Assembly (NCBI RefSeq): GCF_030027245.1
Contig: NZ_JASERT010000001.1
Span: 2,534,501-2,598,500, forward strand
Length of the DNA: 64,000 bases
Direction: 5' to 3'
DNA from: Asticcacaulis sp. EMRT-3
GTDB lineage: Bacteria; Pseudomonadota; Alphaproteobacteria; Caulobacterales; Caulobacteraceae
The position numbers and the translations under genes are program-made. Below the pieces are notes generated by a model. It saw only the letters and a list, made by a program, of their open reading frames with translations. It was not told the DNA's origin and made no database searches. Each line of letters starts with the position of its first letter. Position 1 is the stretch's first letter. Positions 8,509 to 16,466 of this stretch are shown one piece after another.

Positions 8509-9670
8509 TGGCAAGCACCTGCCGGTAGGTCAGGCAGCGCCAGCCCCATTCAAACGGGCCATAGCGGAAAAAGCGCAGCCAGAGCGTGCTGACGACCAAC
8601 TGGCCGATCCAGATGGCGATGACAATCGGCACGAGGGCGGCGTGGTTCATTGTGCCGAACAGGCCACCCTGCCAGAACAGGCTGCGCCCGCCATAAAAAA
8701 TGCCGGTCATGATCAGGGATTGCATCAGATAATTGCTGAACGCCATTCGTCCGCAACAGGCCAGCGGGTGCAAAAGCCACGCGCCGAGGCGCGTGCGGCC
8801 CATGACAATCAAAACCGCCATATAGCCGAGCGTCACCGGCAGGCATAAAAACCGGTTGGCGAGATCATAAAGGCCCAGCGTCTGTGGAAAGGGAAAGTCC
8901 TGCACCTCGGCCAGATATGCCTGCCAGCCGATCAGGGCCAGACACGGCACAGCCGCTACGATCGCCGCCACATAGCCGATCATCCGGCCTTCGCCACGCA
9001 GCCAGCCGCTTTTGAACAGGCCCAAACCCACCATCATCAGGCCCAGCGTCAAAGGCAGGTAACTGATCAGCTCACTGGCTTCGCTGTCCGCCCAGGTGGT
9101 GAAATTACCGCCGAGCGAACGCCAGAAACCGCCCTGCATCCGGCCCACCATAGCCAGTATCGCCTGTGGATCGCCTGCGCTGCCCTGCGCCGTCAACAGC
9201 AGCGGCCCGACGATGAGCAGATTGCCGATGATAAACAAAAACAGCCCGAAACCGAGCAGTATTTTCGGCGAAGCGGCCCGCCAGCGCCAGAAAAACGCAC
9301 CTGTCACAGCATAGGCCAGCAATATGTCGCCATGCCAGATCAGCGCGCCGTGGATCAGGCCGAACACGGCCAGCCAGCCAAGGCGGCGAAACAGAGGTGT
9401 ATCATAGACCGGCCTGCCCGGCGGATGATCGCGCCCGACCAGAAACATGCTGACGCCGAACAGCAGGGTAAAGGCGGTAATGAACTTGTTTTCAAAGAAG
9501 GTTTCGCTCAGCCACCAGACAAAGCGATCCGCCTGCGTCAGCGGCAGGGGCGACAGGCCGGGCAGGGAATAGACCTCGAAAGGCTGGGCGAAGGCGATGG
9601 CATTGACCAGCAATATGCCGAGAATGCTCAGGCCCCGGATATGGTCGAGCGCGGCGATGCGGGCCTTCAT
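8498..9670 (-). CDS. DUF418 domain multi-pass membrane protein
   Basis: The 390 aa protein has about ten membrane segments. It begins with RIAALDHIRGLSILGILLVN, the typical opening of DUF418 (YeiB-like) proteins, and ends with the DUF418 region CCGRMAFSNYLMQSLIMTGIFYG ... LWLRFFRYGPFEWGWR. Heparan-alpha-glucosaminide acyltransferase-like proteins share this architecture, but the substrate of DUF418 proteins is unknown. It overlaps the upstream small membrane gene by 4 nt and is the last gene of a three-gene run starting with the 3-hydroxyacyl-CoA dehydrogenase. Confidence 0.85.
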   Translation of the reverse strand: MKARIAALDHIRGLSILGILLVNAIAFAQPFEVYSLPGLSPLPLTQADRFVWWLSETFFENKFITAFTLLFGVSMFLVGRDHPPGRPVYDTPLFRRLGWLAVFGLIHGALIWHGDILLAYAVTGAFFWRWRAASPKILLGFGLFLFIIGNLLIVGPLLLTAQGSAGDPQAILAMVGRMQGGFWRSLGGNFTTWADSEASELISYLPLTLGLMMVGLGLFKSGWLRGEGRMIGYVAAIVAAVPCLALIGWQAYLAEVQDFPFPQTLGLYDLANRFLCLPVTLGYMAVLIVMGRTRLGAWLLHPLACCGRMAFSNYLMQSLIMTGIFYGGRSLFWQGGLFGTMNHAALVPIVIAIWIGQLVVSTLWLRFFRYGPFEWGWRCLTYRQVLAITR

Positions 9671-10113
9671 GCAGATCGGCGCGTCAGGGCGATCCCTTGC
9701 AGCAGCAGGATCGACGGCAGGGCCATGATGAGTTGCGCCAGCACCAGCATCAGGCTGAGCATCGAAAACGACGACAGCAATTCATGGCTGGGCGCATAGC
9801 CTTGCAGCAGAACCAGCCGGATCAGAGCGGCCAGTGAACCCAGCACCACCACGGCCAGGGTGCAGCCCCAGGCGCTGAAAACGGCGTGCAGCCGCGAAGA
9901 CGGCGCGAACACCTTCCACACAACGAGCGCGCATATGAGCCAGCCGAGCGCTGGCACCATCTGGCGACAGGCTTCACCCCCTGCTGCCGCATCACCGGCC
10001 AGGGTGCGCGCCACGAACCACAGCGCGCCATGCAGGCACAGGGCGGCGGCCGTAGCGGCGATCAGCCAGGGCGTCTCCGGCTGGCGCAGATGTAACGGAG
10101 CCATATCGGTCAT
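9667..10113 (-). CDS. Four-helix membrane protein of unknown function
   Basis: The protein is 148 aa with four hydrophobic segments, at about residues 17-37, 52-70, 84-105 and 117-140. I recognise no family. Coding status is supported by the 4-nt overlap with the DUF418 gene and by the 2-nt gap to the upstream dehydrogenase stop, which suggest one transcript. Loops are short, so it looks like a compact inner-membrane protein. It may be an accessory of the DUF418 protein. Confidence 0.65.
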   Translation of the reverse strand: MTDMAPLHLRQPETPWLIAATAAALCLHGALWFVARTLAGDAAAGGEACRQMVPALGWLICALVVWKVFAPSSRLHAVFSAWGCTLAVVVLGSLAALIRLVLLQGYAPSHELLSSFSMLSLMLVLAQLIMALPSILLLQGIALTRRSA

Positions 10114-10115
10114 GA

Positions 10116-10988
10116 TCAGCGCGTCGGCACCGGCTTTTCGCCGCGATAATCATAGAAGCCGCGCCCGGCCTTGCGGCCCAGCCAGCCCGCCTCGACATAT
10201 TTGACGAGCAGCGGACAGGGGCGATATTTCGAATCGGAAAGCCCGTCATACAGCACATTCATCACGGCCAGCACCGTATCAAGCCCGATGAAATCGGCCA
10301 GTTCGAGCGGCCCCATCGGGTGATTGGCGCCCAGTTTCAGCGCCGTATCAATCGATTCGACCGTGCCGACGCCTTCATAGAGCGTATAGACCGCTTCATT
10401 GATCATCGGGATCAGGATGCGATTGACGATAAAGGCGGGAAAATCCTCGGAATTGGCCGTCGTCTTGCCGAGGCTGCGCGCGAAATTGACCGCCGCCTCA
10501 TAGGTGCCGGGCTCGGTGGCGATGCCGCGAATGATCTCGACCAGATTCATCACCGGCACCGGATTCATGAAGTGCAGGCCGATGAACTTGCCTGGCCGGT
10601 CGGTGGCCGCCGCCAAGCGGGTGATCGAAATCGACGAGGTGTTAGAGGCCAGCAGGGCTTCGGGTTTCAGATGGGCGCACACGGCCTTGAAAATGGCGTT
10701 CTTGACCGCCTCATTCTCGGTGGCCGCCTCGATCACCAGATCGCAATCGGCAAGGTCGCTCATGGCGGCAGCCATCAGGCGGCTGCGCGCCTGCGCGGCG
10801 TCGGCCTCGCTCAGAACCTCTTTTTCGACCAGCCGCGCCAGACCCTTTCCGATGCGTTCCAGGGCGGCGCTGACCGCATCGGCGGACTGGTCGAACAGCC
10901 GGACGCTGTAACCCGATTGTGCGCAGACCTGCGCAATGCCCGCCCCCATCTGGCCCGCGCCGATAACGCCGACGGTGTGAATAGTCAT
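10116..10988 (-). CDS. 3-hydroxybutyryl-CoA dehydrogenase
   Basis: The 290 aa enzyme oxidises (S)-3-hydroxyacyl-CoA with NAD(P). The N-terminal Rossmann motif is VGVIGAGQMGAGIAQVCA, followed by the catalytic His region GLHFMNPVPVMNLVEIIRG and the C-terminal NRILIPMINEAVYTLYEGVGTVESID ... NHPMGPLELADFIGLDTVL. Length and motifs fit the short, monofunctional HbdA/PaaH type. ATG 10988 starts right at the Rossmann strand; the in-frame start at 11057 adds an unconserved tail. It heads a run with the small membrane gene and the DUF418 gene. Confidence 0.93.
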   Translation of the reverse strand: MTIHTVGVIGAGQMGAGIAQVCAQSGYSVRLFDQSADAVSAALERIGKGLARLVEKEVLSEADAAQARSRLMAAAMSDLADCDLVIEAATENEAVKNAIFKAVCAHLKPEALLASNTSSISITRLAAATDRPGKFIGLHFMNPVPVMNLVEIIRGIATEPGTYEAAVNFARSLGKTTANSEDFPAFIVNRILIPMINEAVYTLYEGVGTVESIDTALKLGANHPMGPLELADFIGLDTVLAVMNVLYDGLSDSKYRPCPLLVKYVEAGWLGRKAGRGFYDYRGEKPVPTR

Positions 10989-11162
10989 AATGATTTGATC
11001 CTTAGACAATCTGGAACTGTAACCGGCAATATGGGAACAATTTGCTGCGAAGCGCAAGGCGTATTGCCTGATCGTCCCTCCGTTTCCAAGCCCTTAAAAT
11101 TCTCGTCTTGGAGAGCGGGCCACTGTCTGGCATGGAGATATGTCGTCACAGAAAGCCACCGG

Positions 11163-11414
11163 ATGAACAAGACCGTACCCGTCCTCATTGCCCTTGCCGG
11201 ACTGGCGGCCGCCTTTTACGCCGCTATCAGCAATCTGATGTCGCCGGGACCGCAAAGTGCTGTCTTCGCCATTATCGCGCTGGTGTGCGGTGTCTGGTCG
11301 TTCCGGCGCGGCGGCGGCTGGCGCTTTCTGGCCATCGCCATGATCGGCCCGGCGGTATTCGTGCTGACCGACGCCCTCATGCGCCTGTTATTCTGGCTGA
11401 ACCATCGCGGATAA
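11163..11414 (+). CDS. Small two- to three-segment membrane protein
   Basis: The 83 aa protein begins MNKTVPVLIALAGLAAAFYAAIS, with hydrophobic stretches at about residues 5-24, 33-48 and 54-77 and basic linkers (FRRGGGWR). No family is recognised. It is the only sensible frame between the divergent dehydrogenase and the next intergenic region, and its pattern of helices and positive loops is protein-like. The strong hairpin downstream (11436-11469) could also end its transcript. Confidence 0.6.
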   Translation: MNKTVPVLIALAGLAAAFYAAISNLMSPGPQSAVFAIIALVCGVWSFRRGGGWRFLAIAMIGPAVFVLTDALMRLLFWLNHRG

Positions 11415-11426
11415 CAAACAGCCGAC

Positions 11427-11469
11427 AAAAAAATAGCGCCGCTGCGGGAGGGGGGAGACGCAGCGGCGC
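11427..11469 (-). terminator. Intrinsic terminator of the candidate small RNA
   Basis: A perfect 11-bp inverted repeat (11436-11446 and 11459-11469) is followed, on the minus strand only, by seven T residues (11427-11433 on the plus strand read AAAAAAA). On the plus strand the stem is followed by only a weak TTTT, so the main direction is minus. Confidence 0.75.
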
Positions 11470-11577
11470 GGAGATTTTATCAGGGAGGATAATCTGTCAG
11501 CCAAGGGATCGGCTAGGTTCCAGGGGGGCTGGGGGGCTGTTCAGGGAGGAACCGGGCCGACCGCCTTGGCTGACAAT
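11427..11577 (-). ncRNA. Candidate C-rich-loop small RNA with its own terminator
   Basis: Read on the minus strand, this gap folds into three consecutive hairpins. Hairpin 1 has an 11-bp perfect stem (11564-11574 with 11496-11506), then a 5-bp stem (11556-11560/11509-11513) and a 6-bp stem (11548-11553/11516-11521), closing a long loop with CUCCCUG, CCCCCC and CCCCCU. Hairpin 2 (about 11496-11472) shows CUCCCU in its loop. Hairpin 3 is an 11-bp GC stem with loop UCUCCCCCCUCC followed by UAUUUUUUU. Exposed CCUCC-type loops are the mark of anti-Shine-Dalgarno trans-acting RNAs in alphaproteobacteria (cuckoo/CcsR class). No promoter is clear, so the 5' end is approximate. Confidence 0.55.
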
Positions 11578-11744
11578 CAGATATTCGCAGGCCAAACAGG
11601 CAGCCAAAAGGCGGAATTAAGGTCATCTCGCGGCGAATTTATAATGCCAGGATAAGACGGCCACGCCGAAGCCGTATTTCGGCTTGCGCGATTCATGGGT
11701 TTGGGGCGTAATCACCATGTCAGCACCCGGACAGAGTAGGCTTC

Positions 11745-12086
11745 ATGAGTGTTCAGGATTTCAGCGCCGCTATGACGCAAAGCCCCAAGGGGCCGGTGTT
11801 TTTCGACCGCAAGGAACTGGATCTGATCTTGAGGCTGTATGGCCTGCATGTCGCGGCGGGCGACTGGCGCGACTATGCCATCGACCAGTTTTCTGACGCC
11901 GTCTGTTTCAACATCTATCGCCGCACGTCCGAAGCGCCGCTCTATCGCATCGAAAAGCGTCCGGCGCTGGCCCGCAAACAAGGTGCCTTCGCCGTGTTTA
12001 ATCAGGCGGGCCTGATCCTGAAACGCGGCCGCGAACTGGGGCCGGTGCTGGCCGTGCTTGATAAGCGCAAATTCGAGGTGCTGTGA
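11745..12086 (+). CDS. DUF2794 family protein
   Basis: This 113 aa soluble protein is a full-length match in size and pattern to DUF2794: VFFDRKELDLILRLYGLHVAAGDWRDYAIDQFSDAVCFNIYRRTSEAPLYRIEKRP, then an Lys/Arg-rich tail ending LGPVLAVLDKRKFEVL. The family is confined to alphaproteobacteria and its function is unknown. The gene stands alone; its stop is adjacent to the 3' end of the broken gene on the other strand. Confidence 0.85.
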   Translation: MSVQDFSAAMTQSPKGPVFFDRKELDLILRLYGLHVAAGDWRDYAIDQFSDAVCFNIYRRTSEAPLYRIEKRPALARKQGAFAVFNQAGLILKRGRELGPVLAVLDKRKFEVL

Positions 12087-12313
12087 TCATATGTCCCGAT
12101 AAATCCGGCGATAGGTTCTGAATTCACTGTCCGCCAGAATGGGTTCAAGCGCCGCTTTTGCCAGATCGAAATCGACAACAAAACAACATACTTCCATAGT
12201 GCCCTGTCCCGAAGACCCGCCGTCGCAATGACCGAGGCCCAGACGCCCTGTCCAGTCATCGAGGAAGACTTCGAGCGCATGGCGCATATCTACCTCATCC
12301 GTATTGGCAAAAT
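12087..12313 (-). pseudogene. 3' fragment of a WGR-like gene split by the IS256 element
   Basis: This is the C-terminal part (about 75 codons, FANTDEVDMRHALEVFLDDWTGRLGLGHCDGGSSGQGTMEVCCFVVDFDLAKAAL and on) of a gene whose 5' part lies at 13742-14600. It looks like a small domain with a GLGHCDGG...GTMEVCCFVVDFD core. The 5' end is lost where the insertion element begins at 12314; the apparent leader MMPSAQLHHALGHDH is IS-end sequence. Removing the element joins the two parts in the same frame. Confidence 0.65.
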
Positions 12314-13741
12314 GATCGTGCCCCAGGGCGTGGTGTAATTGAGCGCTTGGCATCAATGACTTCCGGACAGGTCCGGGTTTCGCTCAGTTTGCCACGGCTG
12401 GCATGCTGAGAAGTGGATCATCGCTGAGTTGTGCGATGGTTTCAAGGGTAATGTAGCGTCCGCGCTGAACCGCCCATTCGTCATTTTGTTCGAGCAGGAT
12501 GGCGCCGACCAGTCTGGTGATGGCATCGTCGTTTGGGAAGATGCCCACGACATCGCAGCGACGCTTGATTTCGCCATTGAGCCGTTCAATGGGGTTGGTT
12601 GAGTGCAGCTTGATGCGGTGTTCCTTCGGGAAGGTCATATAGGCCAGGACATCGTGCTCAGCCTCGTCCATGATCGTGGCCAGCTTTGGCATTTTGGGCC
12701 TGAGCTGGTCGGCGACGTTTCGCCATTGGGTACTCGCCGTTTCCGCCGTCTCCTGGGCGAAGGCCGTGCCGATGAAGGCAGAGACGACGCGTCGCCCGCT
12801 CTTGCCGGCATGGGCGCAGACATTGCGCATGAAGTGAACACGGCAGCGCTGCCAGGTGGCGTTGAGAACCTTGGAGACGGCACCCTTGATCCCGATGTGG
12901 GCATCAGAGACCACAAGTTTGACACCACGCAGGCCCCGACGTGTCAGGTTGCGCAGGAACTCTGCCCAGATCGGTTCGGCTTCCGAGGTGCCGACCTCCA
13001 TGCCCAGCACTTCACGCCTGCCGTCGCTGTTGACGCCAACGCAGATGATGACGGCGACCGAGACGATACGGCCGCCCCGGCGCACCTTCAGATACGTAGC
13101 GTCAATCCAGATGTATGGCCATTCCCCTTCAATGGGGCGGTTCAGGAAAGCCTTCACACGGTCATCGATCTCTTCGCACAGCCGACTGACCTGACTCTTG
13201 GAGATGCCGCTCATCCCCATCGCCTTGACCAGATCATCGACAGAGCGCGTCGAGATACCCTGAACGTAAGCCTCCTGGATCACAGCCGTCAGTGCCTTCT
13301 CGGCCACGCGCCTGGGCTCCAGGAAACCCGGGAAGTAACTGCCTTTACGAAGCTTCGGGATCCGAAGCTCGACCGTGCCTGCGCGTGTTTCCCAGTCTCG
13401 GTCACGATAGCCGTTGCGCTGGACCAGCCGGTCGCCGGTTTTCTCATGGTAGCCGGCACCGGTCATGCCGCTCACTTCCAATGCCATCAAGCGTTCAGCC
13501 GTGAAGCTGATCATGTCGCGCAACAAATCGCTGTCTGAGGTCTTTTCAACAAGCCCTTTCAGGGCCATCATATCGTCGGTCATCGGTGTTCTTTCGTTCT
13601 GGAATGAGTGTCGCAACCCAAACCTATCCGAAAATCACTGATGACCAACCCGCTACGCTAAGGCTCGCTTTGCCCTTTTGAATGGGCGGCGAGCCATGCG
13701 CTACGCTCTTACCCAGTTACACCACTCGCTGGGACACGACC
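12314..13741. mobile_element. IS256-family insertion sequence
   Basis: The element is about 1.43 kb with imperfect terminal inverted repeats. The left end reads GATCGTGCCCCAGGGCGTGG (12314 on) and the right end, read inwards, GGTCGTGTCCCAGCGAGTGG (from 13741); both continue TGTAA. This matches IS256-type ends, which begin GAT/GG and carry GTGTAA near position 20. A second inverted pair sits inside, at 12351-12380 and 13614-13643, differing mainly by transitions. One transposase gene fills the interior. I see no clear 8-9 bp target duplication, so the copy may be old or rearranged. Confidence 0.75.
12384..13583 (-). CDS. IS256-family (Mutator-type) transposase
   Basis: The protein is 399 aa, the usual full length. 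The DDE residues appear as D in [12 protein letters not shown] in [15 protein letters not shown] and E in [16 protein letters not shown], with the C/H region [12 protein letters not shown] between them. The start [14 protein letters not shown] (13583) is preferred; an in-frame ATG at 13616 adds 11 residues. The reading frame is intact, so the element could still be active. It lies within the 12314-13741 element that interrupts a host gene. Confidence 0.93.
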   Translation of the reverse strand: MTDDMMALKGLVEKTSDSDLLRDMISFTAERLMALEVSGMTGAGYHEKTGDRLVQRNGYRDRDWETRAGTVELRIPKLRKGSYFPGFLEPRRVAEKALTAVIQEAYVQGISTRSVDDLVKAMGMSGISKSQVSRLCEEIDDRVKAFLNRPIEGEWPYIWIDATYLKVRRGGRIVSVAVIICVGVNSDGRREVLGMEVGTSEAEPIWAEFLRNLTRRGLRGVKLVVSDAHIGIKGAVSKVLNATWQRCRVHFMRNVCAHAGKSGRRVVSAFIGTAFAQETAETASTQWRNVADQLRPKMPKLATIMDEAEHDVLAYMTFPKEHRIKLHSTNPIERLNGEIKRRCDVVGIFPNDDAITRLVGAILLEQNDEWAVQRGRYITLETIAQLSDDPLLSMPAVAN

Positions 13742-14600
13742 AACAATTGCCCTCCACCGGATACTCGACAATCAGCCGCTTATGTTTTGACATGGGTACA
13801 GAGCGGAATCCCTTCGCCTTCATTTGCGATTTCAACCGGGCGACAATTTTTGCTGCTTGAGCTGACGTTTCAAAATCATGGAACCGGTTTTCGCCGCCGA
13901 TGCCGCAAAGCCCTTCATATTCGGTGATGCGCCCTTCATGCGGGAAAGCTTCGTAGAAATGCAGGCCGTCTTCGTCGCGTCTGAACTGACGAGAGATCGC
14001 AGGTAAGGCTTCTTCACCCTTAGTCTGGGATGTGGGAATCGAAAAAGCATCTTCAGGCCTGACTTCGACATAGCGAACGCCCGGCGGGGAAAAGTCATTC
14101 GCACCGGGGACGGGACCAAAATGGAGACCGGCCCGGTCGCTGCTTTCAAAATAGATGAGTGAAACCGGCTTAAGGGGTGTGATAAATTCGGGTGCTGATG
14201 CCATAACCTCTGTGATTGTGCGCGCATTGACATCCAGCAACACAAGACGCTCGGCATCGGTGAGACGGGTCTTCGCAATCCGCATGATGGCTGTATCGAT
14301 CGCCTGACCATAGCCCAGAACACGCGAGCGCCAGTCCTGCGGAATCCAATCCGCATAATCCAAGTGGCAAGAGCTGAAATAGGTATGGGTCGGTTTATAA
14401 TAACTGCCCCGGCGGTTATCCGGTGCCCGTTGCGCTGCCGGGTGCATGATCGAGGTGAATATGACCAGATCACCGAAGCTCTGTGACACGGCTCCATCAC
14501 CGAAGATGCGTACAAATGTAGGCCCATAGACCGCATCCATTTGCTTGATCGCCTCGCTTGTATCCTCGCTATACGACACGCAGCGGATTTCAATTCGCAT
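13742..14600 (-). pseudogene. 5' part of a WGR-like gene interrupted by the IS256 element
   Basis: About 286 codons survive, starting MRIEIRCVSYSEDTSEAIKQMDAVYG. The segment near residues 230-275 (YEGLCGIGGENRFHDFETSAQAAKIVARLKSQMKAKGF) resembles a WGR domain. It is followed by MSKHKRLIVEYPVEGN, the start of the domain continued at 12313-12087. The frame runs into the insertion element, which supplies a foreign tail (SCPSEWCNWVRA) and stop. The large N-terminal region (1-230) is unrecognised. Whether the truncated product is still made is unknown. Confidence 0.65.
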
Positions 14601-14614
14601 AAAGCCCCCCTTTA

Positions 14615-14650
14615 TGAAAAAGCCCTCCGGAGTCGCTTCCAGAGGGCTTT
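14615..14650 (-). terminator. Intrinsic terminator after the Bax-inhibitor-like gene
   Basis: Inverted repeat AAAGCCCTC (14619-14627) / GAGGGCTTT (14642-14650). On the minus strand the stem ends in a run of five T, 22 nt beyond the stop of the gene ending at 14673. It also shields the divergently positioned broken gene. Confidence 0.75.
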
Positions 14651-14672
14651 CATGTATCGTCTCCGTCAGCTT

Positions 14673-15425
14673 TTAGCGGCGACCACCCGTGAAGCGCAGA
14701 ATGCTGAGGAACAGGTTGATGAAGCTGATATAGAGCGACAGGGCACCATAATAGGTCATGGCGGCCAGACCGGTCTGGTTATGCTCAAACTGGTAATAGG
14801 CGTTTTTCAGCCACTGGGTCTTGTAGGCGATCAGGCCCGAAAAGATCAGCACGCCCGCCGCCGAGATCATCAGGTCGAACATGGTGTTGTGCAGCAGGAA
14901 CACATTGACCAGCGAGGCAATGATGATGCCGAACACGGCCATGACGAGAAAGGAGCCCCAGGCCGTCATATTGACCTTGGTGGTGTAGCCGAAGATCGAC
15001 AGGCCGCCAAAGGCCGCCGCCGTGATGAAGAAGGTCGAGGCCAGCGACATATCCGTATAGAGCAGGAAGATCGACGACAGCGACACGCCCATCACCGCCA
15101 CGAACAGCCAGTAGAACAGAGCCATCATGCCGACATTGAGGTTACGCATGAACAGGCCGGACGCCAGCGAAAGACCCAGAGGTGCGAACAGGAACACATA
15201 ACCGATGACGGTATAGCCTGCGATATGGCCATCGCCCGTGGTGTGGTAAAGCATCTGCAAAAAGACCGGCGAATGGGCCACGGCCCAGGCGGTGGCGCCC
15301 GTCAGCAGAAGGCCGAGCGCCATCTTCTGATAAATGCCGAGCAGGAAGCGCTTCAGGCCCAGATCGCGGGCCTGAGCCTCAACGGTCGGGCGGGTGGTTG
15401 TGTTTTGACCGACAAAGTCGTTCAT
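14673..15425 (-). CDS. Bax inhibitor-1/YccA family membrane protein
   Basis: The 250 aa protein has seven hydrophobic segments typical of BI-1/YbhL proteins. Family-like stretches are ARDLGLKRFLLGIYQKMALGLLLTGATAWAVA and SLASGLFMRNLNVGMMALFYWLFVAVMGVSLSSIFLLYT, and the end YYGALSLYISFINLFLSILRFTGGRR is the usual C-terminus. Members are inner-membrane proteins proposed to leak or sense calcium; some interact with FtsH (YccA). ATG 15425 (MNDFVGQN) follows a better ribosome site than the in-frame start at 15503. A terminator follows. Confidence 0.9.
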   Translation of the reverse strand: MNDFVGQNTTTRPTVEAQARDLGLKRFLLGIYQKMALGLLLTGATAWAVAHSPVFLQMLYHTTGDGHIAGYTVIGYVFLFAPLGLSLASGLFMRNLNVGMMALFYWLFVAVMGVSLSSIFLLYTDMSLASTFFITAAAFGGLSIFGYTTKVNMTAWGSFLVMAVFGIIIASLVNVFLLHNTMFDLMISAAGVLIFSGLIAYKTQWLKNAYYQFEHNQTGLAAMTYYGALSLYISFINLFLSILRFTGGRR

Positions 15426-15668
15426 GGAATAACCCCTGTTAACATTGCAGAGCCCGCCTTCGGGCCTTGCCTTAAACTTGAGACTAATATGGGACTGCGG
15501 CAAAGCGATGGCAAGGGGTATCGTTTTTAACAGGCTTTGACCTTAAGACCGGCCATCTGGTATGAGTCTTTTTTTCAGCTCAGACGCCGCATGGCTCCTC
15601 GCATAAGCTCGGACGGGCGGTTGCCCTTGCCAAGTTGCAATGAGCCACAGTCATCGCAGCTTGGTATT

Positions 15669-16466
15669 ATGATCCGCTCCGCCCTGTTTATCCCGTGCGC
15701 CCATGAACGCGCCGTCGCCAAGGCCGCCACACTGGCCTGCGACGCCCTGATTTTCGATCTCGAAGACGCCGTGGGCGCGCAGGAACGCGAGGCGGCGCTC
15801 AAAGCCTTAAGCCAGGCGCTGCAAGGCGATTTCGTGGCCAAAACCGTGCTGGTGCGCATCCATCCGCCGTCACTCAACGCCATCCACAAGGCGCTTTCGG
15901 GCCTGCGCCTCGATGGGCTGGTGGTGCCCAAGGTCGGCGATGTCGAGGATGTGCGCGCCCTGATGATGGCCTGGCCGAAAATCCCGGTCTGGGCCATGAT
16001 CGAAACGGCGGCGGGGGTGGCCAATCTGTGGGAAATCGCCGGATTGCCGTTGCAAGGGCTGATCGCCGGGCCTAATGACCTGCGCAAAAGCTTACATACC
16101 CGTCCGATGCCTGAGCGCGCCGACATCCTGTTCGCCCTGTCGCAGATCGTGCTTTTTGGTCGCGCCCACGGCCTGACCGTGCTCGATGGGGTTTATAATG
16201 CGTTTCGTGATGCGGCGGGTTTCAAAGACGAATGCCAGCAGGGGCGCAGCCTCGGCTTTGATGGCAAGACCCTGATCCATCCCGATCAGATCGCGGCGTG
16301 CGAAGCGGCCTTTTCACCTTCTGAGGCCGAGATTGTCTGGGCGCGCGCCATAGTGGCGGCCTTTGCGGATACACAGGCGGGCGTGGTGACGGTGGAAGGC
16401 GAAATGGTCGAGCGTCTGCATCTGGCGCAGGCTGAGACGATTCTGGGGATTACCGCGCGCTCTTGA
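15669..16466 (+). CDS. HpcH/HpaI-family (CitE-like) lyase
   Basis: The 265 aa TIM-barrel protein is of the citrate-lyase-beta/malyl-CoA-lyase group, which cleaves or condenses acyl-CoA with a 2-oxo acid using Mg. Visible marks are RSALFIPC at the N-terminus, DALIFDLEDAVGAQERE, VLVRIHPP, GLVVPKVG, WAMIETAAGVANLWEIA (metal-binding Glu) and GFDGKTLIHPDQI. Length fits CitE-like stand-alone proteins rather than the 320 aa malyl-CoA lyases. The natural substrate is not evident. ATG 15669 starts at MIRSALFIP. The 3' end overlaps convergent zapE by 17 bp. Confidence 0.87.
   Translation: MIRSALFIPCAHERAVAKAATLACDALIFDLEDAVGAQEREAALKALSQALQGDFVAKTVLVRIHPPSLNAIHKALSGLRLDGLVVPKVGDVEDVRALMMAWPKIPVWAMIETAAGVANLWEIAGLPLQGLIAGPNDLRKSLHTRPMPERADILFALSQIVLFGRAHGLTVLDGVYNAFRDAAGFKDECQQGRSLGFDGKTLIHPDQIAACEAAFSPSEAEIVWARAIVAAFADTQAGVVTVEGEMVERLHLAQAETILGITARS

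Noticed and set aside
12603..13538. 311-codon frame opposite the transposase
   Set aside because: Shadow of the IS256 transposase, whose DDE residues identify the real strand.
13678..13927. Short frames and a tRNA-like D-arm pattern at the right IS end
   Set aside because: The TGGTGTAACTGGGTAAGAGC stretch is the IS256 terminal repeat; no full cloverleaf can be drawn and the peptide is IS-end sequence.
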